The notes under the pieces: generated by a model
The model's input: only the letters and a program-made list of their open reading frames with translations
What the model was told of the DNA's origin: nothing
Databases searched by the model: none
Program-made: the position numbers and the translations under genes
NCBI GenBank assembly: GCA_039180525.1
Contig: JBCDDF010000001.1
Coordinates: 62,001 to 126,000 of the forward strand
Origin: Halovulum sp039180525
GTDB lineage: Bacteria; Pseudomonadota; Alphaproteobacteria; Rhodobacterales; Rhodobacteraceae
DNA length: 64,000 nt
Direction of reading: 5' to 3'
In this document: in pieces, positions 9,198 to 17,614 of the stretch
Position numbering within the stretch: the first letter of the stretch is position 1
Layout of the letters: the number at the start of each line of letters is the position of its first letter

Positions 9198-9697
9198 CGC
9201 GGCGCTATGTGCTGATGGGCGTGTCGGGCTGCGGCAAGACCAGTGTGGGCCGGGCGTTGGCCCGGCAAGGTGCCCTGGCCTTTGTCGATGGCGACACGCT
9301 GCATCCGCAAAGCAATATCGACAAGATGGCCAGCGGCGTCCCGCTGGACGATGCCGACCGGGCGCCGTGGCTGGGGCATGTCGGCCGCGTGCTGGCCGGC
9401 CATGACGGCCCCGTCGCGATCGGCTGTTCGGCGCTGAAGCGCCAATACCGCGATCTGATCCGGCGCGAGGCCGGCGCGGCGGTGCACTTTGTGCACCTGG
9501 CCGCGCCGCGCGCGGTGCTGCAGGCCCGGGTCGATGCGCGGGCCGGCCATTTCATGCCGCCGGCGCTGCTCGACAGCCAATACGCCGCGTTGGAGCCGCT
9601 GGAGCCTGACGAAAGCGGGCAGGTGATCGATATCGCGCAGCCCTTCGACCAAGTCGTCGCGGCGGCTGCGGATTATGTGAAAGGGACGATGAAATGA
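9194..9697 (+). CDS. idnK: Gluconokinase
   Basis: A 167-residue kinase that phosphorylates D-gluconate to 6-phosphogluconate. The P-loop is GVSGCGKTSVG (residues 9-19), followed by FVDGDTLHPQSNIDKMASGVPLDD, characteristic of GntK/IdnK, and CSALKRQYRDLIR. Length is normal for the family. The start is GTG at 9194, overlapping the idnO stop as GTGA. Its TGA overlaps the next gene's ATG as ATGA, so translation is coupled through the operon. Confidence 0.93.
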   Translation: MTRRYVLMGVSGCGKTSVGRALARQGALAFVDGDTLHPQSNIDKMASGVPLDDADRAPWLGHVGRVLAGHDGPVAIGCSALKRQYRDLIRREAGAAVHFVHLAAPRAVLQARVDARAGHFMPPALLDSQYAALEPLEPDESGQVIDIAQPFDQVVAAAADYVKGTMK

Positions 9698-10581
9698 GCG
9701 AAAGCGTTGCGCTGATCGGCGCGGGGGCGATGGGTGGCGCCATCGGGACCCGACTGCTGGAGACCGGAAACAGCCTCAGGGTATTCGATCTCGACCCGGG
9801 TCGCGTTGCGGCGCTGGTCGAAAAGGGCGCCGTCGCGTGCGGCTCGGCGGCAGAGGCCGCGACCGGCGTCGGCTTTGCGATCACCAGTCTGAACGCGGGC
9901 CATATCGTGGAGGCGGCGGTGTTCGGGGATGGCGGGGTCGCCGCCGGCGCGGCGCCCGGCACGCTGATCATCGACATGTCCTCGATCGCGCCGGATGCCA
10001 CCCGAAAGCTGGCCGGCATGGCGGCCGACCGCGGCCTGGCGTGGGTCGACAGCCCGCTGTCGGGCGGTGCGCCAAAGGCGCTGACCGGCGAATTGACGCT
10101 GATGGCCGGCGGCAGTGCGGAAGATGTCGAACGCGCGCATCGGGTGTTGCGGCATGTCTCGGCCAATTACACCCATATGGGCCCCGCGGGGGCGGGTCAG
10201 ACCACCAAGCTGATCAACCAGGTGCTGTGCGGCCTGGGCTTTCTGGCCGTGGCCGAGGCGACGCAGCTTGCGCTGGATGCCGGGGTGGAGGCGCACAAGA
10301 TCCCGCAAGCCCTGCGCGGGGGGCGCGCCGACAGCGCGCTTTTGCAGGAATACATGCCCCGCTATGCCGCCAAGGATTACCGGCGCACCGGGCGCATCGA
10401 CAACATGGTCAAGGATCTGAACGCGGTGAACGACCTGGCCCGCCAGACCGGCACGGCGATGCCGATGACCGGGCTTTGTGCGGAGATCCACCGCATGCTT
10501 ACCGCCGCCGGCCTTGGCGGCGAGGATCAGGCGGCGGTGATGGAGTTTTTCCAAGGCGCAAAACAGGAGTTTCCGGCATGA
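9694..10581 (+). CDS. 3-hydroxyisobutyrate-dehydrogenase-family NAD(P)-dependent oxidoreductase
   Basis: A 295-residue beta-hydroxyacid dehydrogenase. The N-terminal Rossmann motif is LIGAGAMGGAIG, the substrate-binding DSPLSGGAPKALTGELTLMAGG follows near residue 112, and the catalytic Lys lies in GAGQTTKLINQ. It is expressed with idnO-idnK by ATGA overlaps on both sides. Tartronate-semialdehyde reductase, 3-hydroxyisobutyrate dehydrogenase and sugar-acid dehydrogenases all share this fold, so the substrate is open; a hydroxy-acid of the idonate/gluconate group is the contextual guess. Confidence 0.85.
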   Translation: MSESVALIGAGAMGGAIGTRLLETGNSLRVFDLDPGRVAALVEKGAVACGSAAEAATGVGFAITSLNAGHIVEAAVFGDGGVAAGAAPGTLIIDMSSIAPDATRKLAGMAADRGLAWVDSPLSGGAPKALTGELTLMAGGSAEDVERAHRVLRHVSANYTHMGPAGAGQTTKLINQVLCGLGFLAVAEATQLALDAGVEAHKIPQALRGGRADSALLQEYMPRYAAKDYRRTGRIDNMVKDLNAVNDLARQTGTAMPMTGLCAEIHRMLTAAGLGGEDQAAVMEFFQGAKQEFPA

Positions 10582-10910
10582 TCACGCGATTTGCCCTGTT
10601 CGAAGGCAGCGTCCGGCCCGGTCAGCAGGCCGCGTTCCGGCAGGCCGTGCTCGACCGGCTGGTGCCGCTGTGGCGGCAGTTTCCGGGCCAGACGGATGTG
10701 CGGGTGATGTTCGGTGAGGATCGCGACCCGGGTGCGCCGGAATTCCCGCTGATCCTGGCGATCAGCTATGCCGACCGGGCCGCCATGGCGGCGGCGCTCG
10801 ACAGCCCGGCGCGGCATGAGTCGAAACAAGTCACCGCGGAGATCGTGGCGGCGCATTTCGACGGGCGCATCCACCACCACGTGACCGAGCGGCACGAGTA
10901 TATCGGCTGA
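10578..10910 (+). CDS. Small protein, probable dimeric alpha/beta-barrel (EthD-like) fold
   Basis: A 110-residue protein starting ITRFALFEGSVRPGQQAAF with late HESKQVTAEIVAAHFDGRIHHHV. The size and the pattern of a first strand with Glu, a helix, and an ISYADRAAMAAALDSPA strand-helix suggest a ferredoxin-like dimeric barrel similar to EthD or Dabb proteins. No catalytic role is established. The ATG overlaps the preceding stop (ATGA) and the regulator gene starts 6 bases after its end, so it belongs to the idn operon. Confidence 0.7.
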   Translation: MITRFALFEGSVRPGQQAAFRQAVLDRLVPLWRQFPGQTDVRVMFGEDRDPGAPEFPLILAISYADRAAMAAALDSPARHESKQVTAEIVAAHFDGRIHHHVTERHEYIG

Positions 10911-10916
10911 CCGCGC

Positions 10917-11918
10917 ATGGGCGGCCGGGTCACCATGCGCGATCTTGCGGCGGCGCTGGGGGTGTCGCCCATGACCGTCAGCCGCGCGTTGCGCGATGAC
11001 GCGGCGGTCAGCGCTCAGACCAAGGCCCGGATCCGCCAGGTCGCGGATCGGCTGGGCTATGTCTATGACGGCACCGCGACCGCATTCCGCACGCAGAGAA
11101 GCGGATTTGTCGCGGTCACGCTGCCTTCGATCAACAACGCCAATTTCGCAGAAACCTATCGCGGCCTGTCGAACGCGATGGACGGGCGCGGCATGCAGCT
11201 GTTGCTGGGGGCGACGAACTACCGGGTCGAGAAGGAAGAGGAACTGGTCCGCCAGTTGCTGACCCGCAACCCCGAGGCGCTGGTGATGACCGGCGGGCAC
11301 CATACCGAGGCGACGCGCGATTTGGTCGGCGGGCGCGGGCTGCCGGTGATCGAGATCTGGGATCTGCCGGCGCAGCCGCTGGGCCATGCGGTGGGGTTTT
11401 CGAACGCGGACGCGATGGCGCTGATCGTGGCGCACCTGGCCGCGACCGGGCGGCGCAAGCTGGCGTTTCTGGGCGCGTCCGACGGCGCCGACAGCCGCGG
11501 GGCAGAACGGCGCGCGGGCGTGCTGGCCGCGGCGCGGCGGTTCGGGTTGGCGGACATGGCGATACTGGATGCCGGCCCAGCGCCGGTATCGATGCGCCAC
11601 GGCGCGGCCCGGATCGAGGCGCTGGGCCGGGATCTGCGCGGCTTCGACGCGCTGATCTGTGTCTCCGATCCGGTCGCGTTCGGCGCGCTCAGCGCGTGCC
11701 GGCGGCTGGGGGTCGATGTGCCGGGCGATCTGGCCATCACCGGCTTCGGCCAGTTCGAGGTCGCCCAGGTCTCTGCCCCGCAAATCACCACGGTCGATGT
11801 CGGTGCGCGCCGGATCGGCGAAGCGGTGGCAGAGATGCTGATCGGGCTTTTCACCGGATCGGACGTGCCCGCGCGGGTGGATGTGGGCGCCCGGCTGGTC
11901 GTGGGCGGCACCAGCTAG
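10917..11918 (+). CDS. LacI-family regulator, GntR-like (gluconate/idonate)
   Basis: A 333-residue repressor with the N-terminal HTH TMRDLAAALGVSPMTVSRAL followed by a sugar-binding effector domain. The recognition-helix variable pair PM resembles KM of E. coli GntR, consistent with the GTTACCGGTAAC operator found upstream of idnO. It is the last gene of the idn operon and is therefore likely autoregulated. The stop codon TAG is formed at the junction with a 104-bp dispersed repeat. The likely inducer is gluconate or an idonate intermediate, by inference. Confidence 0.88.
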   Translation: MGGRVTMRDLAAALGVSPMTVSRALRDDAAVSAQTKARIRQVADRLGYVYDGTATAFRTQRSGFVAVTLPSINNANFAETYRGLSNAMDGRGMQLLLGATNYRVEKEEELVRQLLTRNPEALVMTGGHHTEATRDLVGGRGLPVIEIWDLPAQPLGHAVGFSNADAMALIVAHLAATGRRKLAFLGASDGADSRGAERRAGVLAAARRFGLADMAILDAGPAPVSMRHGAARIEALGRDLRGFDALICVSDPVAFGALSACRRLGVDVPGDLAITGFGQFEVAQVSAPQITTVDVGARRIGEAVAEMLIGLFTGSDVPARVDVGARLVVGGTS

Positions 11919-12019
11919 AGCGAAAACGGATCGGATTGACACAATCTGATCCTAGGATTTCGCTCAAACCATTGAATTTGGAGCCAAATCCTTTCTTAGA
12001 CAGATCCAGTCTGAAACGG
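11916..12019 (+). repeat. 104-bp dispersed repeat, copy 1
   Basis: An AT-richer element beginning TAGAGCGAAAACGGATC and ending CAGTCTGAAACGG. It contains the palindrome-like stretch ATCCTAGGAT and the segment TTTGGAGCCAAATCC. A closely matching copy in reverse orientation lies at 37373-37476. It occupies the gap between two convergent LacI genes and supplies the stop codon of the upstream one. No ORF lies within it. Confidence 0.8.
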
Positions 12020-12027
12020 CCCTGATC

Positions 12028-13065
12028 CTATCCCTGATCCGCCGGGCGCACCGTGGTGCCCGGGATCAGGTGGAAGCCGATATCGCGGCAGGCCGCGACC
12101 GGTTCGTTCGACAGCCGCGCCAGCATCGCCTCTGCCGCCGCCTGGCCCAGCTTCAGATGCGGCACATGCATCGAGGTCAGCCGCCGTGGCATCACCGAGG
12201 CGATCGGCAGATCGCCCCAACCGGCGATGCCAATATCGCCCGGCACCTCCATCCCGCGCGCGGTGACGTATTGCAGCCCGCCAAACGCCATCGCGTCGTT
12301 TTGGTAGAACACGCATTCGATGCCGGCGCGGCTCGCCAGCAACTGTTCGGTTCCGTAAAACCCGGTGTAGTAGGTGGCAGTGTCGTGCAGGCAAAGCTGG
12401 CGCGCGACCCGCCCGCCGCCGCCCTCGATCGCCTTGGAAAACCCATCCAGGCGGGTCGTGGCGGCGTTCGCGGTATCGTGCGAGGTGCCGACATAGCCGA
12501 TATTGCGATAGCCGCGGCCGATCAGATAGCGGCCCATGTCGAAGCCGCTGTCGAAATGGTTGATGCCGACGCTCATATCCAGGGGCGAGGAGTTCAGATC
12601 CCAGATCTCCACCACCGGAATGCCGGCATTCTTCAGCATCTCGGTCGCGCGGGGCGAGTGGTAGCGCCCGGTCAGGATCAGCCCGGCGGGCTGCCAGGAC
12701 AGCACGGTGCGGATCCAGTCCTCTTCCGCCTGCTGTGTGTGCTGGGTCAACCCCAGCACCGTCTGATGGCCGAACGCGCCCAGCTTGCGGTCGATCCCCT
12801 CCAACACCTGGGCGAAGACCTCGTTGCCCAGATCGGGGATCGCGACGCCCACGAAGGTGGAGCTTTTGTCGCCGGCAAACACCGTGGCCAGGCGATTCGG
12901 CAGATAGCCCAGCTCTTCCACCTTGGCCATCACCAGGTCGCGGGTCTTGTCGGAATAGCCGCCCTCGCCACGCAGTACGCGGCTGGCCGTCATCTTGGAC
13001 ACACCTGCGGCATGCGCCACCTGAGATAGGCTTACCTTATTGGTTTTGATGGATTTTTCTGACAT
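12028..13065 (-). CDS. LacI-family regulator of the ribose-type ABC cluster
   Basis: A 345-residue repressor. The HTH is SLSQVAHAAGVSKMTASRVL, preceded by a 13-residue Lys/Ser-rich leader; the effector domain follows with FAGDKSSTFVGVAIPDLGNEVF. The recognition pair KM is identical to E. coli GntR. It diverges from the transporter genes starting at 13191, and two GTTACGGGTAAC sites lie in the gap, the nearer one 15 bp from its own start. It probably represses both itself and the transporters. Confidence 0.9.
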   Translation of the reverse strand: MSEKSIKTNKVSLSQVAHAAGVSKMTASRVLRGEGGYSDKTRDLVMAKVEELGYLPNRLATVFAGDKSSTFVGVAIPDLGNEVFAQVLEGIDRKLGAFGHQTVLGLTQHTQQAEEDWIRTVLSWQPAGLILTGRYHSPRATEMLKNAGIPVVEIWDLNSSPLDMSVGINHFDSGFDMGRYLIGRGYRNIGYVGTSHDTANAATTRLDGFSKAIEGGGGRVARQLCLHDTATYYTGFYGTEQLLASRAGIECVFYQNDAMAFGGLQYVTARGMEVPGDIGIAGWGDLPIASVMPRRLTSMHVPHLKLGQAAAEAMLARLSNEPVAACRDIGFHLIPGTTVRPADQG

Positions 13066-13079
13066 TCAGATGTGTTTGC

Positions 13080-13148
13080 GTTACGGGTAACTTAAAGCTT
13101 GACAGATGCCTGTCTTCGCTCAAGCATTAGCGGAACGTTACGGGTAAC
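13080..13148. promoter_or_regulatory. Two LacI-type operators in the divergent control region
   Basis: GTTACGGGTAAC occurs at 13080-13091 and again at 13137-13148 in the same orientation, 57 bp apart. Each half matches the GTTAC/GTAAC arms of the idn operator but with one centre mismatch. One site borders the lacI gene and the other the transporter gene, a layout that suits repression of both directions. Confidence 0.75.
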
Positions 13149-13190
13149 TCAACCTGAGTGAACAAAGCCCGGACGCGGGGAGGATGCGGG

Positions 13191-14717
13191 ATGGAGAACC
13201 TGGCCGCGGGTCTGTTCTTCGATGGTATCGACAAGCATTTCGGCGGCACCTATGCGCTGAAAGACGTCTCCCTCTCTGTCGGCCGGGGGGAGATCGTGGC
13301 GCTTCTGGGCGAAAACGGCGCCGGCAAATCGACGCTGATCAAGGTTCTGGGCGGCATCCATCAGCCCGATGCCGGCCGGGTGCTGATCGACGGCGCGCCC
13401 TATCACCACCGCCCGGCGGGGTTCGGCGAACGCCAGAAGGTTGCCTTCATCCACCAGGATCTGGGGCTGATCGAGTGGATGACGGTGGCCGAGAACATCG
13501 CCCTGGCGCTGGGCTTCGCCCGCAAGGGCGGGGTGATCCGCTGGGGCGCGGTCGAACGCTTCGCGGCCGAGGCGCTGAGACGGGTCGATTGCGATTTCGA
13601 CCCCACGACGCGGGTCGAGGATCTGTCGCGGACCGAAAAATCGCTGGTCGCCATCGCCCGCGCGCTGGCCGTCGACAGCGAGTTTCTGGTGCTGGACGAA
13701 CCCACCGCCTCGTTGCCCGCGGACGAGGTCGAGCGGCTGTTCGCCGCCATCCGGCCCTTGCGCGACCGCGGCGTCGGCATGGTCTATGTCAGCCACCGGC
13801 TGGACGAGATCTTTCGCATCGCCGACCGGGTCGCGGTGCTGCGCGACGGGGTGCTGGTGGGCGTGCGCAGCATCGCCCATACCACGCCGGAGGAACTGGT
13901 GCGCAAGATCGTCGGCCGCAAGACGCGAGAGACGGTCAAAAGCTCTGCCGCGCCGGGGGCGGAGGTGCTGCGGCTCGATGCCTTCCGCGCGGGCCCGGTC
14001 GGGCCGCTGGACTTCACCCTACGCCAGAACGAGATCGTCGGCCTGGTCGGGTTGCGCGGCGCGGGGCACGAGGCGATCTCGCGCGCGCTGTTCGGTCTGG
14101 CGCCCTTTGCCGGGCGGGTCAGCCTGGCCGGTGAGACGCCCGATCTTTCCACACCGCAACGCGCGCTCGATGCCGGCATCGGGCTGGTGGCGCGGGACCG
14201 GACGGAGGAATCCGTCGCGCTGTCGCTGAGCATCCGCGAGAACACGTTTCTCAATCCCCAGGGCGTCGGGCGCAGGCTGCTGAGCCTCTTGTCGCACCGG
14301 GCGGAGGCCGATCAGGCGGCCATCATCGGCGCCGAGTTGGGATTGTCGCCCAACGATCCCGATCTGGCCATTGACGCGTTGTCCGGCGGCAACCAGCAGA
14401 AGGTGGTGATCGGGCGTTGGCTCGCGACCAAACGGCGGCTGCTCTTGTGCGAGGATCCCACCGCGGGCGTCGATGTCGGCGCGAAATCAGAGATCTATGC
14501 GCTGCTGAGCCGGGCGCTGGCCGATGGCGTTGGCATCCTGGTGATCTCCACCGATTTCGAGGAGATCGCCACGATCTGCCACCGCGCCATCGTGTTCAGC
14601 CAGGGTGCGATGGTCGACACGCTGTCGGGCACGCGGCTGACCACCGAAAACCTGATCCAGGCGGCTTCGGCCGGGAACATGGACGGCAGAAAGGACGCGC
14701 CCCATGCAGTCGCTTGA
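13191..14717 (+). CDS. Sugar ABC transporter ATP-binding protein with two ABC domains (RbsA/MglA type)
   Basis: A 508-residue tandem ATPase. Domain 1 has Walker A GENGAGKST (near residue 40) and Walker B FLVLDEPTAS, but its signature reads LSRTEK in place of a canonical LSGGQ-like motif. Domain 2 has a degenerate Walker A (GLRGAGHEAIS), a good signature LSGGNQQKVVIGRWLATK and CEDPTAGVDVG. This asymmetry is normal in RbsA-type proteins. The ATG at 13191 is chosen over one at 13158 because GGGGAGG lies 8 bases before it and the upstream start would sit 9 bases from an operator. The end overlaps the permease gene by 14 bases. Confidence 0.92.
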   Translation: MENLAAGLFFDGIDKHFGGTYALKDVSLSVGRGEIVALLGENGAGKSTLIKVLGGIHQPDAGRVLIDGAPYHHRPAGFGERQKVAFIHQDLGLIEWMTVAENIALALGFARKGGVIRWGAVERFAAEALRRVDCDFDPTTRVEDLSRTEKSLVAIARALAVDSEFLVLDEPTASLPADEVERLFAAIRPLRDRGVGMVYVSHRLDEIFRIADRVAVLRDGVLVGVRSIAHTTPEELVRKIVGRKTRETVKSSAAPGAEVLRLDAFRAGPVGPLDFTLRQNEIVGLVGLRGAGHEAISRALFGLAPFAGRVSLAGETPDLSTPQRALDAGIGLVARDRTEESVALSLSIRENTFLNPQGVGRRLLSLLSHRAEADQAAIIGAELGLSPNDPDLAIDALSGGNQQKVVIGRWLATKRRLLLCEDPTAGVDVGAKSEIYALLSRALADGVGILVISTDFEEIATICHRAIVFSQGAMVDTLSGTRLTTENLIQAASAGNMDGRKDAPHAVA

Positions 14718-15759
14718 AAGCAGCGCGCTGGAACCCACGAAGGCGGATCTGCGCGGCCTGTCGCGCGGTCGGCGGCTGCTGCGGTTTCTGCCGGCCTATG
14801 GGCTGGTGATCCTGACCCTGTTTCTGATCGGCCTGTTTTCGATCCTGCTGCCCAACACCTTTCCCACGATGCTGAACCTGCGCGCGATCATCAGCGACAA
14901 GGCGATCATCGCGCTGCTGTCGCTGGGTGCGATGATCCCGATGGCGGCGGGGCGGATCGACCTGACCGTGGGCTACGGGATCGTGCTGTGGCACATCCTG
15001 GCGATCAGCCTGCAGACCGTGCTGGGCGTGCCCTGGCCGCTGGCGGTGCTGCTGGTGCTGGTGCTGGGCGGGGTCACCGGCTTTCTGAACGGGTTGCTGG
15101 TCGAGGTCGCCAAGATCGACAGCTTCATCGCCACGCTGGGCACCGGCACCGTCCTTTACGCGCTGGCGCTGTGGCATACCGGCGGGCGGCAAATGGTGGG
15201 TGTGCTGCCGGACGGGTTCTACGGGCTGTCCACCACCTTTGTCTTTGGTCTGCCGATCACCGGGTTCTATCTGCTGGCGATCACGCTGGTGATGTGGGTC
15301 GTGCTCGAATACACGCCCATCGGCCGGTATCTTTACGCCATCGGCGCCAATCAGCGCGCGGCGCAGTTGAACGGCATCCCGACGCGCAAATACGTGATCG
15401 GCGCCTTCGTCGCCTCGGGCGCGCTGACCGCGTTGGCCGGCGTGTTGCTGGCGGCCAAGCTGCGCATCGGCCAGGCCAGCGTCGGGCTAGAGTTTCTGCT
15501 GCCCGCCCTGGTGGGCGCGTTTCTGGGATCCACCACCATCAAGCCGGGGCGGGTGAATGTCTGGGGCACGATCGTCGGCGTGGCGATCCTGGCAGTGGGC
15601 ATTTCGGGGATCCAGCAATTCGGCGGATCGTTCTGGGTGGAGCCGCTGTTCAACGGCGTCACCCTGCTGATCGCCATCGGCATCGCAGGTTACGCGCAAC
15701 GCCGCAAAGGCGCGGAGCGGCGCCCGGCCACGACCATACAAGGGGAGGAAACCAAATGA
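14704..15759 (+). CDS. Ribose-type ABC transporter permease (RbsC family)
   Basis: A 351-residue hydrophobic permease with eight or more membrane segments, starting with LPAYGLVILTLFLIGLFSILL near residue 29. The family motif GRIDLTVGYGIVL replaces the commoner GGIDLSVG, and the conserved YTPIGRYLYAIGANQRAAQLNGI is present. It overlaps the ATPase gene upstream and the binding-protein gene downstream (ATGA), so the three form one transport unit. Confidence 0.92.
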   Translation: MQSLESSALEPTKADLRGLSRGRRLLRFLPAYGLVILTLFLIGLFSILLPNTFPTMLNLRAIISDKAIIALLSLGAMIPMAAGRIDLTVGYGIVLWHILAISLQTVLGVPWPLAVLLVLVLGGVTGFLNGLLVEVAKIDSFIATLGTGTVLYALALWHTGGRQMVGVLPDGFYGLSTTFVFGLPITGFYLLAITLVMWVVLEYTPIGRYLYAIGANQRAAQLNGIPTRKYVIGAFVASGALTALAGVLLAAKLRIGQASVGLEFLLPALVGAFLGSTTIKPGRVNVWGTIVGVAILAVGISGIQQFGGSFWVEPLFNGVTLLIAIGIAGYAQRRKGAERRPATTIQGEETK

Positions 15760-16793
15760 GAAAATCCACAGTGATCGCAACGCTTCTGACCTCGACCGCG
15801 TTGGCCGCGCCGGCGCTGGCCGAGGGCTGGGACGGCCCGACCAGCGGCCCCACGGCGGCGGACGGCAAGTCCATCGTGGTCGTCGCCGCCGATCTGAAGA
15901 ATGGCGGTATTCTGGGCGTCACCAACGGGGTCGAGGAAGCCGCCGACACCATCGGCTGGGATGTGCGCGTGCTGGATGGGGCCGGGTCGGTGCAGGGGCG
16001 CACCGGCGCCATCGGCCAGGCGCTGGCGCTGCAGCCCGACGGCATCGTCATCAACGGCTTCGATGCGGTGGAACAGCAGGCGGCGCTTGAGGGCGTGGTC
16101 GCCGCCGGGATCCCCATGGTGGCCTGGCATTCCGGCCCGAAGATCGGCTGCGACGCGCCGGGGGGGATTTTCGCCAATGTCTCCACCGACGCGATGACCG
16201 TGTCCGAGGTCGCCGCCGAATGGGCGATTGCCGATGGCGGCGCGGATATCGGCGTCGTCATCTTCACCGACTCGACCTATCAGATCGCCATCGACAAGGC
16301 CGACCGGCTGAAGGAAACGGTGGAGCAAGCAGGCGGCACGGTGCTGGAATATGTCGACACGCCGATTGCCGACACCTCCACCCGGATGGGGCCGCTGACC
16401 ACGACGCTGTTGCAGAAATACGGCGACGACTGGACCCATGCGCTGGCCATCAACGACCTTTACTTCGACTTCATGGGCCCGTCGCTCGCCGCCGCCGGGC
16501 TGGCCCCGGATCAGGGCCCGCAGGCCGGGTCCGCCGGCGATGGGTCGGAGGCCGCGTTCCAGCGCATCCGGTCCCAGGGCTACCAGGCGATCACCGTGGC
16601 CGAGCCCCTGAACCTGCAGGGCTGGCAACTGGTCGATGAGTTGAACCGCGCGATCCAGGGGGAGGCCTGTTCGGGCTATGTCACCTCGCCCGCGTTGGTG
16701 ACCAAGGCGGGGCTCGACAAGTTGGGCGACAGCAACGCGTTCGACCCCGACATCCCCTATCGCGACGCCTATGCGGAGATCTGGGGCAAGTAG
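15756..16793 (+). CDS. Ribose-type periplasmic sugar-binding protein
   Basis: A 345-residue periplasmic-binding-protein-like-I family member. The signal peptide (MRKSTVIATLLTSTALAAPALA) probably ends after residue 22. The mature part has the characteristic QALALQPDGIVINGFD and GIPMVAWHSGP segments. A GGGGAGG sequence precedes the ATG, which overlaps the permease stop. It completes the first RbsABC-type system; the ligand is undetermined. A 9-bp hairpin follows the gene. Confidence 0.92.
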   Translation: MRKSTVIATLLTSTALAAPALAEGWDGPTSGPTAADGKSIVVVAADLKNGGILGVTNGVEEAADTIGWDVRVLDGAGSVQGRTGAIGQALALQPDGIVINGFDAVEQQAALEGVVAAGIPMVAWHSGPKIGCDAPGGIFANVSTDAMTVSEVAAEWAIADGGADIGVVIFTDSTYQIAIDKADRLKETVEQAGGTVLEYVDTPIADTSTRMGPLTTTLLQKYGDDWTHALAINDLYFDFMGPSLAAAGLAPDQGPQAGSAGDGSEAAFQRIRSQGYQAITVAEPLNLQGWQLVDELNRAIQGEACSGYVTSPALVTKAGLDKLGDSNAFDPDIPYRDAYAEIWGK

Positions 16794-16809
16794 GCCCGGT
16801 CGTGAACGG

Positions 16810-16834
16810 GGTCCCGGTTCTGCCGACCGGGACC
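16810..16834 (+). promoter_or_regulatory. Intercistronic hairpin after the binding-protein gene
   Basis: GGTCCCGGT and ACCGGGACC form a 9-bp perfect stem with a 7-base loop, 16 bases after the binding-protein stop. No U tract follows, so it is more likely an mRNA-stabilising or processing hairpin than a terminator, as often seen after highly expressed binding-protein genes. Confidence 0.5.
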
Positions 16835-16855
16835 TTCCCAAAAAGGAGAACGCCC

Positions 16856-17614
16856 ATGGCCGACCCGCTTGTCCAAATGCGCGGCATCACCAAACGCTTC
16901 GGCGGCGTCACCGCGCTGCAGGGCGTCGATCTGAACGCCCATGCCGGAGAGGTGCTGGCGATTGTCGGCGACAACGGCGCGGGCAAATCGACGCTGATCA
17001 AGATCCTGACCGGGGTCTATCAGCCGACCGAGGGTGAGATGTTCCTCGACGGCGTGCCGATCACCTTTTCCAGCCATGCCGAAGCCATCGCGTTGGGCAT
17101 CGATGCGGTCTATCAGACGCTGGCGCTGGCCGATCATCTGGATCCAGCGGCGAATATGTTTCTGGGCAACGAACTGACCCGCCGCTTTCTGGGCGTGACC
17201 CTGTTGGACAACAAGCGCATGCGCTCGGAAACCGAACGGGTGCTGATGGAACGCCTGGGCGTGACGCTGAGATCGCTGGACGCGCCCACCGAAAGCCTGT
17301 CGGGCGGGCAGCGGCAGGCGGTGGCGATTGCGCGCGCGGTCTATCACGACGGGCTGCGGGTGCTGGTCATGGACGAACCCACCGCCGCGCTGGGCCCGCA
17401 GGAAACCGCGCGCACGCTCAAGCTGATCCAGACGCTGAAAGGGCAGGGGCTGGCCGTGATCCTGATCAGCCATTCGCTGGATGACGTGTTCGAAGTGTCC
17501 GACCGTATCCATGTCCAGCGCCGCGGCCGCTGCGTCGGCGTGGTCAAGACCGCCGAAAGCTCCACACAAGATGTGCTGGGCCTGATCGTCGGCGCAGAGG
17601 AGGCCGCGCAATGA
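16856..17614 (+). CDS. Sugar ABC transporter ATP-binding protein, single ABC domain
   Basis: A 252-residue ATPase related to RbsA but with only one ABC domain, as in FrcA-like systems. Walker A is GDNGAGKST, the signature LSGGQRQAVAIARA and Walker B VLVMDEPTAALG; the H-loop is in LISHSLDDVF. The ATG at 16856 follows AAGGAG by 8 bases. Its end overlaps the next permease gene by ATGA. It probably homodimerises to power the second ribose-type importer of this cluster. Confidence 0.92.
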   Translation: MADPLVQMRGITKRFGGVTALQGVDLNAHAGEVLAIVGDNGAGKSTLIKILTGVYQPTEGEMFLDGVPITFSSHAEAIALGIDAVYQTLALADHLDPAANMFLGNELTRRFLGVTLLDNKRMRSETERVLMERLGVTLRSLDAPTESLSGGQRQAVAIARAVYHDGLRVLVMDEPTAALGPQETARTLKLIQTLKGQGLAVILISHSLDDVFEVSDRIHVQRRGRCVGVVKTAESSTQDVLGLIVGAEEAAQ

